Origin: Hedera helix
Taxonomy: Eukaryota; Streptophyta; Magnoliopsida; Apiales; Araliaceae
Direction of reading: 5' to 3'
NCBI GenBank assembly: GCA_947179155.2
Contig: OX359264.1
Span: 57,088,702-57,152,701 of the forward strand
Length of the DNA: 64,000 nt
Shown here: piece by piece, positions 52,190 to 62,794 of the stretch
Position numbering within the stretch: position 1 is the stretch's first letter
Layout: every line of letters starts with the position of its first letter
Translations under genes and position numbers: made by a program
The notes under the pieces: model-generated
What the model saw: the letters and a program-made list of their open reading frames with translations, nothing else
Database searches by the model: none
Told to the model about the DNA's origin: nothing

Positions 52190-52445
52190 TTTTAATCTAC
52201 ACCATTCATTTCATATCACCTAATAATCACCTAACTTTATATTATAAACAAATCAATTTAATTATTCAACAATAATTCACACTTTAATCTACACCATTCA
52301 TTTCATATCACCTAATAATCACCTAACTTTATATTATAAACAAATCAATTCAATTATTCAACAATAATTCACACTTTAATCTACACCATTCATTTCATAT
52401 CACCTAATAATCACCTAACTTTATATTATAAACAAATAACTTTAT
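52190..52445. repeat. 92 bp tandem repeat, ~2.7 units, inside the solo LTR
   Basis: ACCATTCATTTCATATCACC recurs at 52201, 52293 and 52385, each followed by the same 70 bases. The near-identity suggests recent duplication. Confidence 0.9.
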
Positions 52446-53950
52446 CAATTCAATTATTATGACTAATTGTTATAAATACAGTATAGTTAGCTCTTAGATA
52501 TCAAGTCAATAAATTAATGAAATACAACTGTTTAAATAACATCATAATAGAGATAACAATAATGTAAAATAAAGCATACGTTACTGTGTAATGACAATTA
52601 TTGATTCAATAATGTGAATTACTGTGCATATGTTACCGTGACAATTATTAGGTTCAATAATTTTAAAAACAGTGCAACAACAATTATTGACTCAATGATA
52701 TAAAATACAGTGTAATGACAATTATTAAATCAATAATGCAAAATACTGTGTAACAACAATTATTGAATTGATAATATAAAATATTATGCAGTGACAATTA
52801 TCGATGAAATGATGCGTAACAGTTACGGTGTCAATTATCAGACCAATAATATGAGACACTATGCAATACCGTGTGTTACTGTAGAGTACCGTGTGCTACA
52901 GAAAATACCATAAACTACCGTATGCTACTATTCTTTTATCACCGGTATTTTAACAGTTCCGTTGACTATTTTTATTTAAAAAGGTTACTTCTGTCGTTTT
53001 CTATATCCGACAAATATTCCGTTGTGGGGTCCACCAATAATTTATTATTTCGGCGCCGTCGTACGGCACGAATATTCCCCGACCAAACGAATATTCCCCG
53101 ACAAAGCGAATATTGTCCGACAAAATAAAATTTGCACATAACATCCTTAACTTTCAATTTTGTTAATTTAACCACTTACTGTTTCAAAAAAAATATATAT
53201 GAAGAAAAATTAAATTTTGTATTTCATAAAATTCGGGGTCTTACATATCTGATATCCGATATTCGTAATTCATACGTGTATCCAAACAATTTTTTTTTTG
53301 TGTAAATATATATTAATAATTTAATTATCAATCATCATATATTAAGCAAACATAATTTTTTATAAATAACCTTTCTTACATGTATTATAATTTTGATTGA
53401 TTTTTATGGTCAATACTGAATGATAACGTGGTTGATATTTTTCTCCCCTTTATGATTATAGTGTTTAATTAATATGTATTATTTAAGTTTTAAATGGTGA
53501 TAAGTAATTATTTAATTTTTTAAATAATTTTTGTAGGTAATTTAAATGAATTGGTTATTAGATAATTGATAAATAAATTCAGATACTCGAATATTCAAAT
53601 AATTTATTTGTTTTAATAAAATAAAAAAAGATATTAAGAGTGTTTAAATATTAATATAAATAATATTTTAAAAATTTATCAAATATCAAATATAAATAAA
53701 ATATTAATTTTATTAATACAAATATGAATAATATAATATCCGTATACATATCTGTCCTAGTTATAGCTCATGCTTTGACAGATAAATATAGACAACGGCA
53801 CATATATAATGCACATGTGACAGATAAATATAAAGTGACATGCATGTTGGTCCATTTTGACTTTGGAAAATGAATTGACTTTCAATGTGTACCACAGTTG
53901 AATGAGTGAGCAACAGTTGTTTAATTGAATTCTGAAAAGGCTCATCTGCG

Positions 53951-54542
53951 TAGGGGTGCACATAAAATCGATCAAAATCGAAAAATCGATCGGATCGAAC
54001 TAAACTGTTACTATTTTCAAACCGAAAAATATAAAACCGAAAAACCGAACACTATAAAACTAAAAAACCGAAACTAGTTCGGCCGGTTTGGTTTGGTTTC
54101 TCAAACAACTGAAACCGATCAAACCGACCGAACAATTTAAAATTATAATATAATTTATATACTTTTCTAATAAATATTTATTTTATATAATTATATACTT
54201 ATTATATGTCTTTATTGTGACGAATTTACAAAACTTCTATCCTAGTGAGTGAGTTAGGTGATTTTTGTTTTTCGGATTTAGAGAACTTCTATTATAATTA
54301 ATAGTTATTGAGTTAGTTATTAATTATTATGAAAAATTGGCAATATAATAAATATCAAATTATCAATTACGGAACCGAATAACCAAATAAACCGACCGAT
54401 TTAACCGAAACCGAATAAACCGATAACCGATTACGATGTAAAAATTTGAACGGTTTTGGTTTTTAATTTTTTATAACCGACTTAAATGGTTTGGTTTTTT
54501 TTTTTTTCAAAAAACCGACCAAACCGACCGTGTGCACCCCTA
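53951..54542. mobile_element. hAT-like MITE, 592 bp, with 8 bp target-site duplication
   Basis: Inverted ends TAGGGGTGCACA and TGTGCACCCCTA are flanked by identical CATCTGCG at 53943-53950 and 54543-54550. The interior has subterminal AACCGA/TCGGTT repeats (CCGAAACC, ACCGACCGA) and no coding sequence. TIR sequence and 8 bp duplication fit plant hAT MITEs. It lies inside copy 2 of the tandem duplication. Confidence 0.92.
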
Positions 54543-55906
54543 CATCTGCGTACTTTATTTCTTTAGTAAAAAATCTTAGCTTTTATTTTAAATTTTTCTA
54601 GAGATTTATTTTTAAATCTTCTTTCCAATGTCTTATTTATTGTCTAATTTATTTTTTTTATTTATGTGGAAGGTTGTTTTCTCCGTCCATAAACATTAAA
54701 CGAAATTTTATAAAATAAAAAAAGTTTTATTAAATATGACAATTCAAATCAAAATCAATTTAAAACTAGTCAAATTACATCAAATTGGCTAATTTTTATC
54801 CGAATCATTGACCTTATCGATGCGATTTTGGTGTAAAATTTTTTAAACTGGAACCGGAACCGATACGATGCAATTTTGTTACTACCTCTGAACAGGAGGT
54901 GCATCGCACTACTTCTTGAACCTGTAGTACACTGATCCTTAAATCACTCTATATATACTTATTTATTTTAATTATATCTCTATATTTATGGTATTATTTA
55001 ACGAGTTACTTAAACGTATGTTTTATTATTTTTTACTTTTGCATATCAAAATTTAGTTCATGAATATTTTTATATATAGTTGATATATATTAACTAATAA
55101 TGTTAAAATTATAATAACGTTATCTTAGTTTTAGTTGAACATATATTCTTATATAACTTGTTAATATTTTTAGTGCTATTTTAATGAATGTTATTGTAAT
55201 GTATATTGTAAAAATATTAAAGTAATTTAATAAAAATTAAGTCATTTTTTTTTTACTTTTTAATCGATGTGATTCAAAATGTAAACCGATCCATGTGATT
55301 TTGATATAATTTTTTTTGAATCGTTCTGATGTGATCTAATTTCGATTCAAAATATTTTAAGATTAACCTAATTTTAAATTATTAAAATATCAAAATTACA
55401 CTGTACAATTGTCATTCATAGTTTTATTACTCTTTTCGGCCCTCATTTTTATTTATTAATTTGAAATCAAAATGAATTTATTTTAATTAATATACTTATA
55501 AATATTGTTAATTCCTATAAATTGTTATTAATTACAAATTTATTATCTTAAACTTCAATAAAATTGCAACTTGATTCTAAAAATAAACATTACACTTTTT
55601 TCAGAAAATAGTTATATTACCTGACAAGATTTGAGCTGTTAGATCAAATTTAACTGACGTGGCATCATCTGGCTACATTTTGAAGGAGCCGACCCCTCTT
55701 CTTCACATGCCCAATTTTGTGAGCTAAATGGGTCCCCCTTCACTTATGGCGATGTCAACCTCATCTCCCGGCATCGCTGGGTCCCACTCACATGCTTTGA
55801 AGTTTGCGCTTTCCTCTCCGTTATCCAACGATCTTTAACAAACCCCGAGAACCCATCCCAGCCGTTGGGTCTCCGGACCACAGACTTCAATCTAATCAGT
55901 TGTATT

Positions 55907-55912
55907 TGTCTC
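55907..55912 (+). promoter_or_regulatory. Candidate auxin response element TGTCTC
   Basis: TGTCTC is the classic ARF-binding element. It lies about 1.5 kb upstream of the Aux/IAA start at 57440, and a second copy is at 56635-56640. A six-base motif in this much DNA is weak evidence alone. Confidence 0.3.
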
Positions 55913-56082
55913 TCCGCTGTTCCCCGTGGCGGTTCATGTGACTAGCACGTCTAGCTGTATCTGACTAAATATGTCCCCAGCCGTGTCGTTCAATACCCAC
56001 ACGCTTCCCCATACGTGTAGATAGTTCTTCCGGTCTAAAATTAAACATACATATATATATTTTTATATGTTTAATAAATTAT

Positions 56083-56124
<42 letters not shown>

Positions 56125-56164
56125 TTTATTTCTTCTAACATGCCTTTATTTGTATTATTAGATT

Positions 56165-56510
56165 ATGTTTGTTTGAAAAAAATATATTTGAGATTAGACT
56201 ATTTATCTTAATTTAATATTATTTTATATTATTTAATTTTTAGACGAGAGATTATTAATCCCTTCATGTTGTATTATTAATCTCATAAAGTCATTTAATA
56301 ACTTAAAACTAGAGAAGTTATTAATTTCATATTTTTCATGAGATTATATAATCTCTCATAAATAACATTAAGAATGATAAAAAATAGTTCATAAAAATAT
56401 TTAAAAGACTATTAATCTTTCACAATAGGATAAAATAGTTTAAAATAGTGTTAAATTAATACGAATAATTCAATCCCAAATATATTTTTTGTAAATAAAT
56501 ATAGTCATAA
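56165..56510. mobile_element. AT-rich MITE, family shared with 32434-32916 (copy 2)
   Basis: Long inverted ends: TTGTTTGAAAAAAATATATT on the left and, reversed, TTATTTACAAAAAATATATT on the right, both continuing into TTAATTTAA(T/C)A(T/C)TATTTTA. It lacks the extra internal insertion seen in the other copy and so looks like the cleaner form. Confidence 0.65.
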
Positions 56511-57008
56511 TTTTTTTTTATGCATAGTTGCACTCTTAGTTAATTGATTATTATCATATTACGACTTTATTTTAAATTAATGTTAAAAATAAATTATTAA
56601 AAATAAAATTTTAATCTCTCCATTAAGGTTTATTTGTCTCATTTTTTTTTAATTTATTTATTCTCTTTTTAATTTAATACTATTTTTAACCTTATTTTTT
56701 TTAATACTCTCCTCATTTAACTTAATAAAAAAATTATTAAAAATTACATAATATATATTAAAAAAATAACACTATTAACTTTGAGATTAGAAATACAATT
56801 TTATACTCTCTTTTTTCCCTTATCTTCTATTATATTATTCCAAAAAAGAGTTAGGAGTTTAATTTAAAAAAAATTGTAATAAAATAATTAAGATATATAA
56901 TTTAAAGAGATTTTCTTAAATATATATACATTTTTAAACTAGAACAAATAAATTTGAATGAAACAAATATTTAAAAATTATATATACAAATATATCTTTA
57001 ATTTTCTA

Positions 57009-57155
57009 GAAGAGAGTTATTAGTTTGCTAATGAATCACCGTGATGGAAAAGCGCGTGAAGGTGACAAAATCTGATCTTATTGAAGAGAATTATTAGTTT
57101 GCTAATGTATCACCCGTGATGGAAAAGCGCGTGAAGGTGACAAATTCTGATGTTG
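57009..57155. repeat. 74 bp tandem duplication in the Aux/IAA promoter
   Basis: Units 57009-57082 and 57083-57155 share GTGATGGAAAAGCGCGTGAA and TTATTAGTTTGCTAATG with only a few changes. They end about 60 bases before the TATA box, so any bound factor site is doubled. Confidence 0.9.
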
Positions 57156-57211
57156 TTGATTCATGAAGAGAGAGAATAATTCACCCAGATATTGTCCAAC
57201 CCTAATCCTCC

Positions 57212-57218
57212 TATAAAA
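57212..57218 (+). promoter_or_regulatory. TATA box of the plus-strand Aux/IAA gene
   Basis: TATAAAA in a C/T-rich context (CCTCCTATAAAACTTCC), 222 bases before the start codon. The expected transcription start is near 57245. Confidence 0.6.
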
Positions 57219-57439
57219 CTTCCTTCTATCATCCCACCGCCTCACAATCACATTCACAACATAACTTTCTACTCTCGACTCTTTGTTAGGTGCAACATAG
57301 CCGGAAAATACAAGGATTTCATCGGAAACTCGCCGGAAACTTACAATAATCTTCTTGTTAATTCATAGTCTAAATTACAAGTTTTTCTAAAGAAGGCGAC
57401 AGCTCGAGTGCAATATATTTTTACGTGCAAAGAGTACTA

Positions 57440-58288
57440 ATGGAGTTGGAAAGACAAGTTCTGAAAGCAACTGAGCTAAGATTAGGGTTACCCGGAAGCG
57501 ATGAGATGGAGAAAAAATGGAGTAGTGCAACAAGTGTTAAGGGTAGTAACAAAAGAAGTTCATCAGAGATGGATAATGTGTTAGATGGTGAAAAGGGTGA
57601 TCAACAATCATGTGCTCCCCCCACCAAGTGAGTATATAATCTTTTACCAATACCAATATATATGAATAACTAAGCATGCATAGATATGTTAGAATTACAT
57701 ATGAATTAAGTTGAGGTACTAACTTTATTTGTAATTGTTATGAATTAACAGGACAAAGGTAGTTGGATGGCCACCGGTGAGATCTTACCGGAAAAATGCT
57801 CTCCAACAAAAGAAAACCGATGGAGAGGGTTCCGGTATGTATGTGAAAGTAAGCATGGATGGAGCTCCATTTCTGAGGAAAATTGATCTTAAGGTCTACG
57901 ACAACTACTCAGAGCTCCTAAAGGCCTTAGAAAATATGTTCAAGTGCACTATAGGTAAGAAATCAAGTCAAATTCTAATTATGTTTTCATAATTCATTAT
58001 AAATTTAGTTTATATATATACCCTTTAATTTTCGGTTCATTGTAATTATGCATGTACCTATACAAATTTAAAACTAGATTAATTCTGATGGATTTTTCTT
58101 CAATATATAATTCAGGTGTGTATTCGGAGAGAGAAGGATATAATGGATCAGAGTATGCACCAACCTATGAAGACAAAGATGGAGACTGGATGTTGGCCGG
58201 AGATGTTCCATGGGAGATGTTTATTACCTCTTGCAAAAGGCTCAGAATCATGAAAGCCTCAGATGTTAAAGGCTTGGGATGTCTATAG
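57440..58288 (+). CDS. IAA: Aux/IAA repressor, IAA1/2/3/4 clade
   Basis: Short-lived auxin-response repressor. Exons: 57440-57627, 57752-57954, 58116-58288; total 564 nt, 187 aa plus TAG, the usual size for this clade. Domain I has the normal EAR motif (ATELRLGLPGS). The degron is KVVGWPPVRSYRKN. Domain III is YVKVSMDGAPFLRKIDLKVY and domain IV has YEDKDGDWMLAGDVPWEMF with the acidic OPCA residues. The start at 57440 gives MELERQVLKATELRLG; no upstream ATG is in frame. Exon 3 reads through the end of domain IV to the stop, whereas the minus-strand Aux/IAA gene has an intron right after DVPWE. The gene lies divergently from that paralogue, as in linked Aux/IAA pairs. Confidence 0.96.
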
Positions 58289-59219
58289 TTTGTTTTTACA
58301 GACTTGTTGGACCAATTCTGAATATATAAATACACTTGATAATACCTTGAGAGAGAGAGAGAGAGATCTGCTTAAGATCTATGTACAAATGAGCTGATCA
58401 CAAAGTTTTCTTTTTCGCATTTTTGTTTTTGCCCCACAAGTATTTTTCATACTCCATGGAAATGTACACAAAATTTACTGCAAGTCATTATATATAGTAC
58501 GTGTGTGATGTTGAGTATTGGAATTTAGAAAAAGGAGAAAGAATTAAACACATAATTTGTTATTCTCTTCATCATTGATATATATGGAGTATATAGTATT
58601 GGTTATAGTTAATATCACCTCCATTTTCGTGTAAAATATTCAAGAAATAATACTGTTAATTTTTTAGTGAACAACTTACAAGTTTATCCAACATGATTTA
58701 AGCATCATTTATTTACTTCCTAACATTCCAAAGTCAAAATTTAGAGAACCACTGCACCCGCAATAAAATTTTGCATAACTATTCTGAAATACATGAGGAC
58801 CGACTTTTTGGTAGTTACTTTATATTCTTCATATCCATTACGTACTTAACCGCATAGTTTCTACAAGGCAAAAATGGAGATTTCGGACATCATCGTATGT
58901 AATTGTGTGAGTTACTATAAAAAAAAAAAATAAAGTCATTTTGTATAATTAAATATACTTTCCCTTCCGTGTTATATATGTATAAAAGGATATTTTATAC
59001 AAACATGCCTTACTATATATATATATATATATACAGTCTCTTTCTCCAGCAAACCTTAAAAAACGAACAAAAGACGAACCGTCGTCTTTGGTATCTATGA
59101 CGACGGTTCGACCCGTCGCCATAGCCATGCACTCTATGACGACGGGTCGAACCGTCGTCATAGATACTAAAGACGACAGTTCGTCTTTAGTTCGTTTTTT
59201 AAAGTTCGTTTTTAAAAAT

Positions 59220-59263
<44 letters not shown>

Positions 59264-59984
59264 AGGACCTGTATTATTACAATTGATACCTTTCTGCGAA
59301 CGTGGTTAGGAGGGAACGTGGTATGTTTCTTATTCTTTTGGTCACTGAATCGATTAATCATTTCATAAATGAAAATAAATAAATCAGTTATTGAGCTTTT
59401 ACTTTCAACCGGCTTAAGCCAGGCTCTGCTCCAGTAAAGATACCAACTGATGCCATCTCAAAAGATGTAGAATGCTTTTACTCAAATGATACTAAAATTT
59501 CAGTTTGCGATTACCAATATTACTGTTTATTGCATCCTGATTAGTTGACAAGATTATATTAAGGGATGCTTCCGTTGCAATTTTTACGTAACGTTTCTCC
59601 TGAATGATTAGCCAGCCAGACAACAAAATGTTTCAGGTATTTTCAGCTGGCAAATTGTAATATCACATTGCAGACGAATAAGAAAATCAATCCTCCCGCC
59701 TGTTTAAGAAGTAGTTCTATCTTATGGGAGAATTTTCAATACCTTGAGAAAGAATAATCCTGATTACAAATTACATTTTGAGTTTAAAACCCCCCAAATT
59801 AATGCAAAAGAACTTGCGATCAACTCACAATGCAAATTACTAAATTTGCTAGCACAAGAAATACAAATGGAATATTAATGATTTTTAACTATTCCAAAAT
59901 TAATCTCTGCAAAGAGAATTAAACTATACAAAACGTAAATTTTTGTCAAAATCCATATCTGGAATCAATCAATATGATGAGAAG
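58289..59984. other. Spacer between convergent Aux/IAA and OSB genes
   Basis: Starts with probable 3' UTR holding a short (GA)n at about 58351-58366. (TA)n tracts lie at about 59015-59032 and 59222-59261, either side of the hairpin described separately. No exon was recognised. Confidence 0.5.
59055..59203. mobile_element. GC-rich hairpin, probable MITE remnant
   Basis: Left arm TAAAAAACGAAC...GACGAACCGTCGTCTTT...TCTATGACGACGGTTCG is complementary to the right arm nearly base for base around a GCCATGCACT loop. ACGACGGGTCGAACCGTCGT is itself palindromic. Both sides are (TA)n, so no target-site duplication can be read. The GC-rich stem is unlike the surroundings. Confidence 0.75.
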
Positions 59985-62794
59985 TTAAAAAGGTGAGAAA
60001 TCATCACCAACTATGACGTTTGGGCCACTAGCAATTTTTTCAGGAAAAGATTCCATTCTTGTATCCAATATTGAGAGTTGGGATTTTACCCATGGTGGAT
60101 TATACCTGCCTTCCACCCATAAAGCTTCCCCAGTTTCTTTGTGCTTGAAATCTGGATAGTTGGGGTTCCTCTGTTAATCGCATTAAAAGCACACAATCAA
60201 CGTTCGTGTTTGATGAAACACATAAGTAAATAAATAAGCCGGACCAGTCACTTAACACAAAGGTATGGTTCGAGTTCATATGCAAGAATTTTAGTAATTC
60301 AACTTTACTATAGCATGAAGGATGTGTTCCATCTCTACGTATCTTTTACCCTTTCCAACTACATGACACTTCATATGGTGTTTACCACTGTTCACGCATT
60401 AACATAAGCTGCAATTTGAATTAGGTCTCCATGCACTACTAAGACACTTAATTAAAATTAAGATTCATGAACATTTATTAACTTAATAGACTACCTTGCT
60501 CTTTCTATTATCCCACCATTCCAAAGGATTAGCAAAGAAGACTTGCCATAGTTCCTCTACCGATCCTGTACTGTTTGCAGAGTAATTTTTGGGTCTTCTA
60601 CCTGCAAGGACAGAGAACAGAAACATGAAGATTACATACAATAGCAAACATTGCACGAATATGACTAGGTTTGTAATAAGAATAATTGCCTGAATTTGAG
60701 TCCCTGTCATACAAGGCCACTGGTGAAACACTTCTCTCAACAAAATTCAGGTGCGAAACAACTACCTGCACGTATCACAAAAAAGTAATTAACATTTCTG
60801 GGTTTATGTTACAAACACACAAGTAATAATATATGTGGCCGCTAAAATGAGAAAAGTAATTAACATAAAAAACACTAATAAAGATAAATTATACCACCTT
60901 ATAGTAGGTCTGGTGCTTGCCATCCCGCCTTCAACTGTATCCGACACCAAACGACCAGAAACATATATTTGCTGGCCTTTCTCTACGTGCTGAAAGGCAA
61001 CATGAACCAATTCATCCCAGAATGTCAAATTAATCCTGGAAACTTAACCATCAGTTCTGACAGATGTTTAATAGTGATAAATAAGAAACTGTAAAAACCT
61101 AGTAATAAAGCATAATTGGACAAATTTTCCCTATTTATATCCAGAAGCAAAAGGTTCCACCAGTAGAGAGCACAAAGAGAAAGTTTGTGCTGAGCTTGTT
61201 TACCAGATAATCAGTTCTCTGTAAATCTTTAATATAAAAAAGAAAAAAGTTGCAACCTTTCTAACTAATTTTTGATTTCAAACCTACAGATGACAAGATA
61301 CTTGATAGAGTTGGGTCAAGGAGGTATTGACAAGGTAAAAGAAACTCATGGGATTAGTGAGGGCCGTGAGCCAATGGGGTGTAGATATAATTGTGGGGTG
61401 CAGCCGCACGGAATACAACTCTGGATTCTTGAAATGCATCTTACCTATGCACATTTTGACACGCAATACTTTACGCTTAATAATATTTTTAACAGACAGC
61501 TTTATTTTACATGAGAAAAAAATTTCCTTCCCTTTTATAGAGTTGGATTGAAGCTTCAATAATAATAATGTAGTATTATGAAAATGGACAATAGAATCCT
61601 TATAAACATGTCTAAAGAAGCTAATGTAGGCTCTCACAAGGGCTTACATATATGCCATGTGTATATCTCTACATTCATGCATGACTGTTTGAACGAGTGG
61701 ATCCTGAATGTCTACCAGGTCTATGGAAATAAATTCTGGAAAAACAATAACTCCTTCCTACAGCAATAAGCTTCTTTTTTTTTCATTCTAAATTAAATTG
61801 TTTTGCGAATTGCAAACATCAAACATCGAAAAGTATTTCTGTCTGGGTTTATTGTTGAAAGTTGAAACAACAGGAACTTTGATTAGCATGTTTCAAGTAA
61901 TATAAAGTCAGTGGCACGTCCTTGTGGCATTTATATTATTGTGTATTGCTTTTGCCTCAATTTCAATCAACTCCTAAGCTTCACACTTGCAATCATACCA
62001 TAAGCACATAAATACATGACTCAATTTAAACTAAAAGAACCAAAATTCAATTGAAACGACAAATAAAACAATCCCAATTGTCCCAGTCATAAACACCACA
62101 CTGCATAATTATCTATAAACTCAATAAATGGGGCAAAATTAACCCACAAACAAAAGCCAACCATACCATAATTTAATCTTTTAACCCCACTAAATTATCA
62201 AACCTATACAACAACTAGTCCAATTAATTTTCACAATAATACCAAAAATAAACTGAGAATTTTAAAAATTTACCCGGCAGCGTCAGTGGAAGATTTTTTG
62301 ACCGCGAGGCGAGACCAAGCGAGCACTTTGCCGGAGGTGAGATGCTTGATTTGGACAGGGGTTTCGACGATTCCGATGAGCTGTACGGAGTTGCAAATCT
62401 CTTTCATCCACTCTATCTCCGACGGCCTCGGGTACTGTGCCTGCCCCATCATATGCCTCTCGCACTCGTCGTACTGGCCGTTATTAACGTTGTTATTGTA
62501 CTCCATCGAACATTTCACGACTCCATTGTTAAGAGCTAATTGCAGCTTATTTTTCTTCTCCAGTTCAGAATTTTGAGATAAGAAGAGACGAAGTAGAGAG
62601 GGAGGAGGGTTTAAGGACAAATTGGGTATATGGGTATTTGATGAAGGTATTTTGGGAGTCCGGTGTAAGTTCTTTGTTAACATCACTGTTAGCTTAGCCG
62701 TATCGCCAAACGGTAAGTTCGAATCGAAGGACAGAGAAGATAAACTTTTGGCTAATCGGGCATATGGGTATTTGATTAGTGGGTAGCTACCCAA
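59985..62794 (-). CDS. OSB: OSB-type organellar single-stranded-DNA-binding protein, with one frameshift
   Basis: OSB proteins bind single-stranded DNA in mitochondria or plastids and limit illegitimate recombination. Exons on the minus strand: 62794-62274, 61035-60898, 60765-60690, 60601-60495, 60170-59985. Exons 1-3 form the SSB/OB-fold (IEWMKEICNSVQLIGIV, INLTFWDELVHVAFQHVEKG, IYVSGRLVSDTVE, VVVSHLNFVERSV). Exons 4-5 form one PDF motif (VEELWQVFFANPLEWWDNRK, NPNYPDFKHKETGEALWVEG). In exon 2, after DTVEG, the expected DGKHQTYYK is present but one base out of frame. Exon phases also require exactly one more base in exon 2, so one base is missing near 60921-60930. The exon 3 donor is GC (TCAG|GCAATT). 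The start is 62794 or, more like a transit peptide, Met38 at 62683. Restored length is about 342 or 305 aa. Confidence 0.85.

Larger units (their letters stand above)
50308..53245. mobile_element. Solo LTR, 2938 bp, with 5 bp target-site duplication
   Basis: Starts TGTGACGCCCCCAAATCTGG and ends GGGGTCTTACA, so it has the TG...CA ends of LTR retrotransposons. Identical TATCT repeats flank it at 50303-50307 and 53246-53250. The empty site can be checked against copy 1 of the tandem duplication (ACTAATATCTGGTATCCG). There is no gag, pol or second LTR, so it is best read as a solo LTR left by LTR-LTR recombination. Long LTRs of this kind are common in Ty3/gypsy families; the family itself was not identified. 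Confidence 0.82.
48525..55295. repeat. 1.62 kb tandem duplication; second copy split by two insertions
   Basis: Copy 1 is 48525-50141. Copy 2 is 50142 to about 55295, interrupted by the solo LTR (50308-53245) and the hAT MITE (53951-54542). Both copies begin TCTATATTCG(A/G)G and share GATATAAACGCATTTCTATT, AGTGACATGCATGTTGGTCC, GAGGTGCATCGCACTACTTC and the end TTTTTAATCGATG. After subtracting both insertions and their duplicated target sites, copy 2 is about 1611 bp against 1617 for copy 1. The unit has no TG...CA ends and no coding content I recognise. Confidence 0.9.
55296..57211. other. Upstream region of the plus-strand Aux/IAA gene
   Basis: No coding exon was recognised. It contains a (CA)n(TA)n microsatellite at about 56081-56125, a MITE, two TGTCTC motifs and a promoter duplication, listed separately. 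A locally GC-richer stretch lies at about 55640-56030 (many CTCC and CCCA runs), standing out from the surrounding A/T DNA. Confidence 0.5.

Noticed and set aside
48525..55295. Two copies of the 1.62 kb unit as LTRs of one retrotransposon
   Set aside because: The copies are directly adjacent, lack TG...CA ends, and what lies inside copy 2 has its own target-site duplications.
58949..59161. 70 aa minus-strand open frame
   Set aside because: It is simply the translation of the hairpin at 59055-59203 and a TA tract.
62286..62576. Plus-strand open frames of 65-96 aa
   Set aside because: They are antisense shadows of OSB exon 1, whose minus-strand frame has the conserved SSB pattern.
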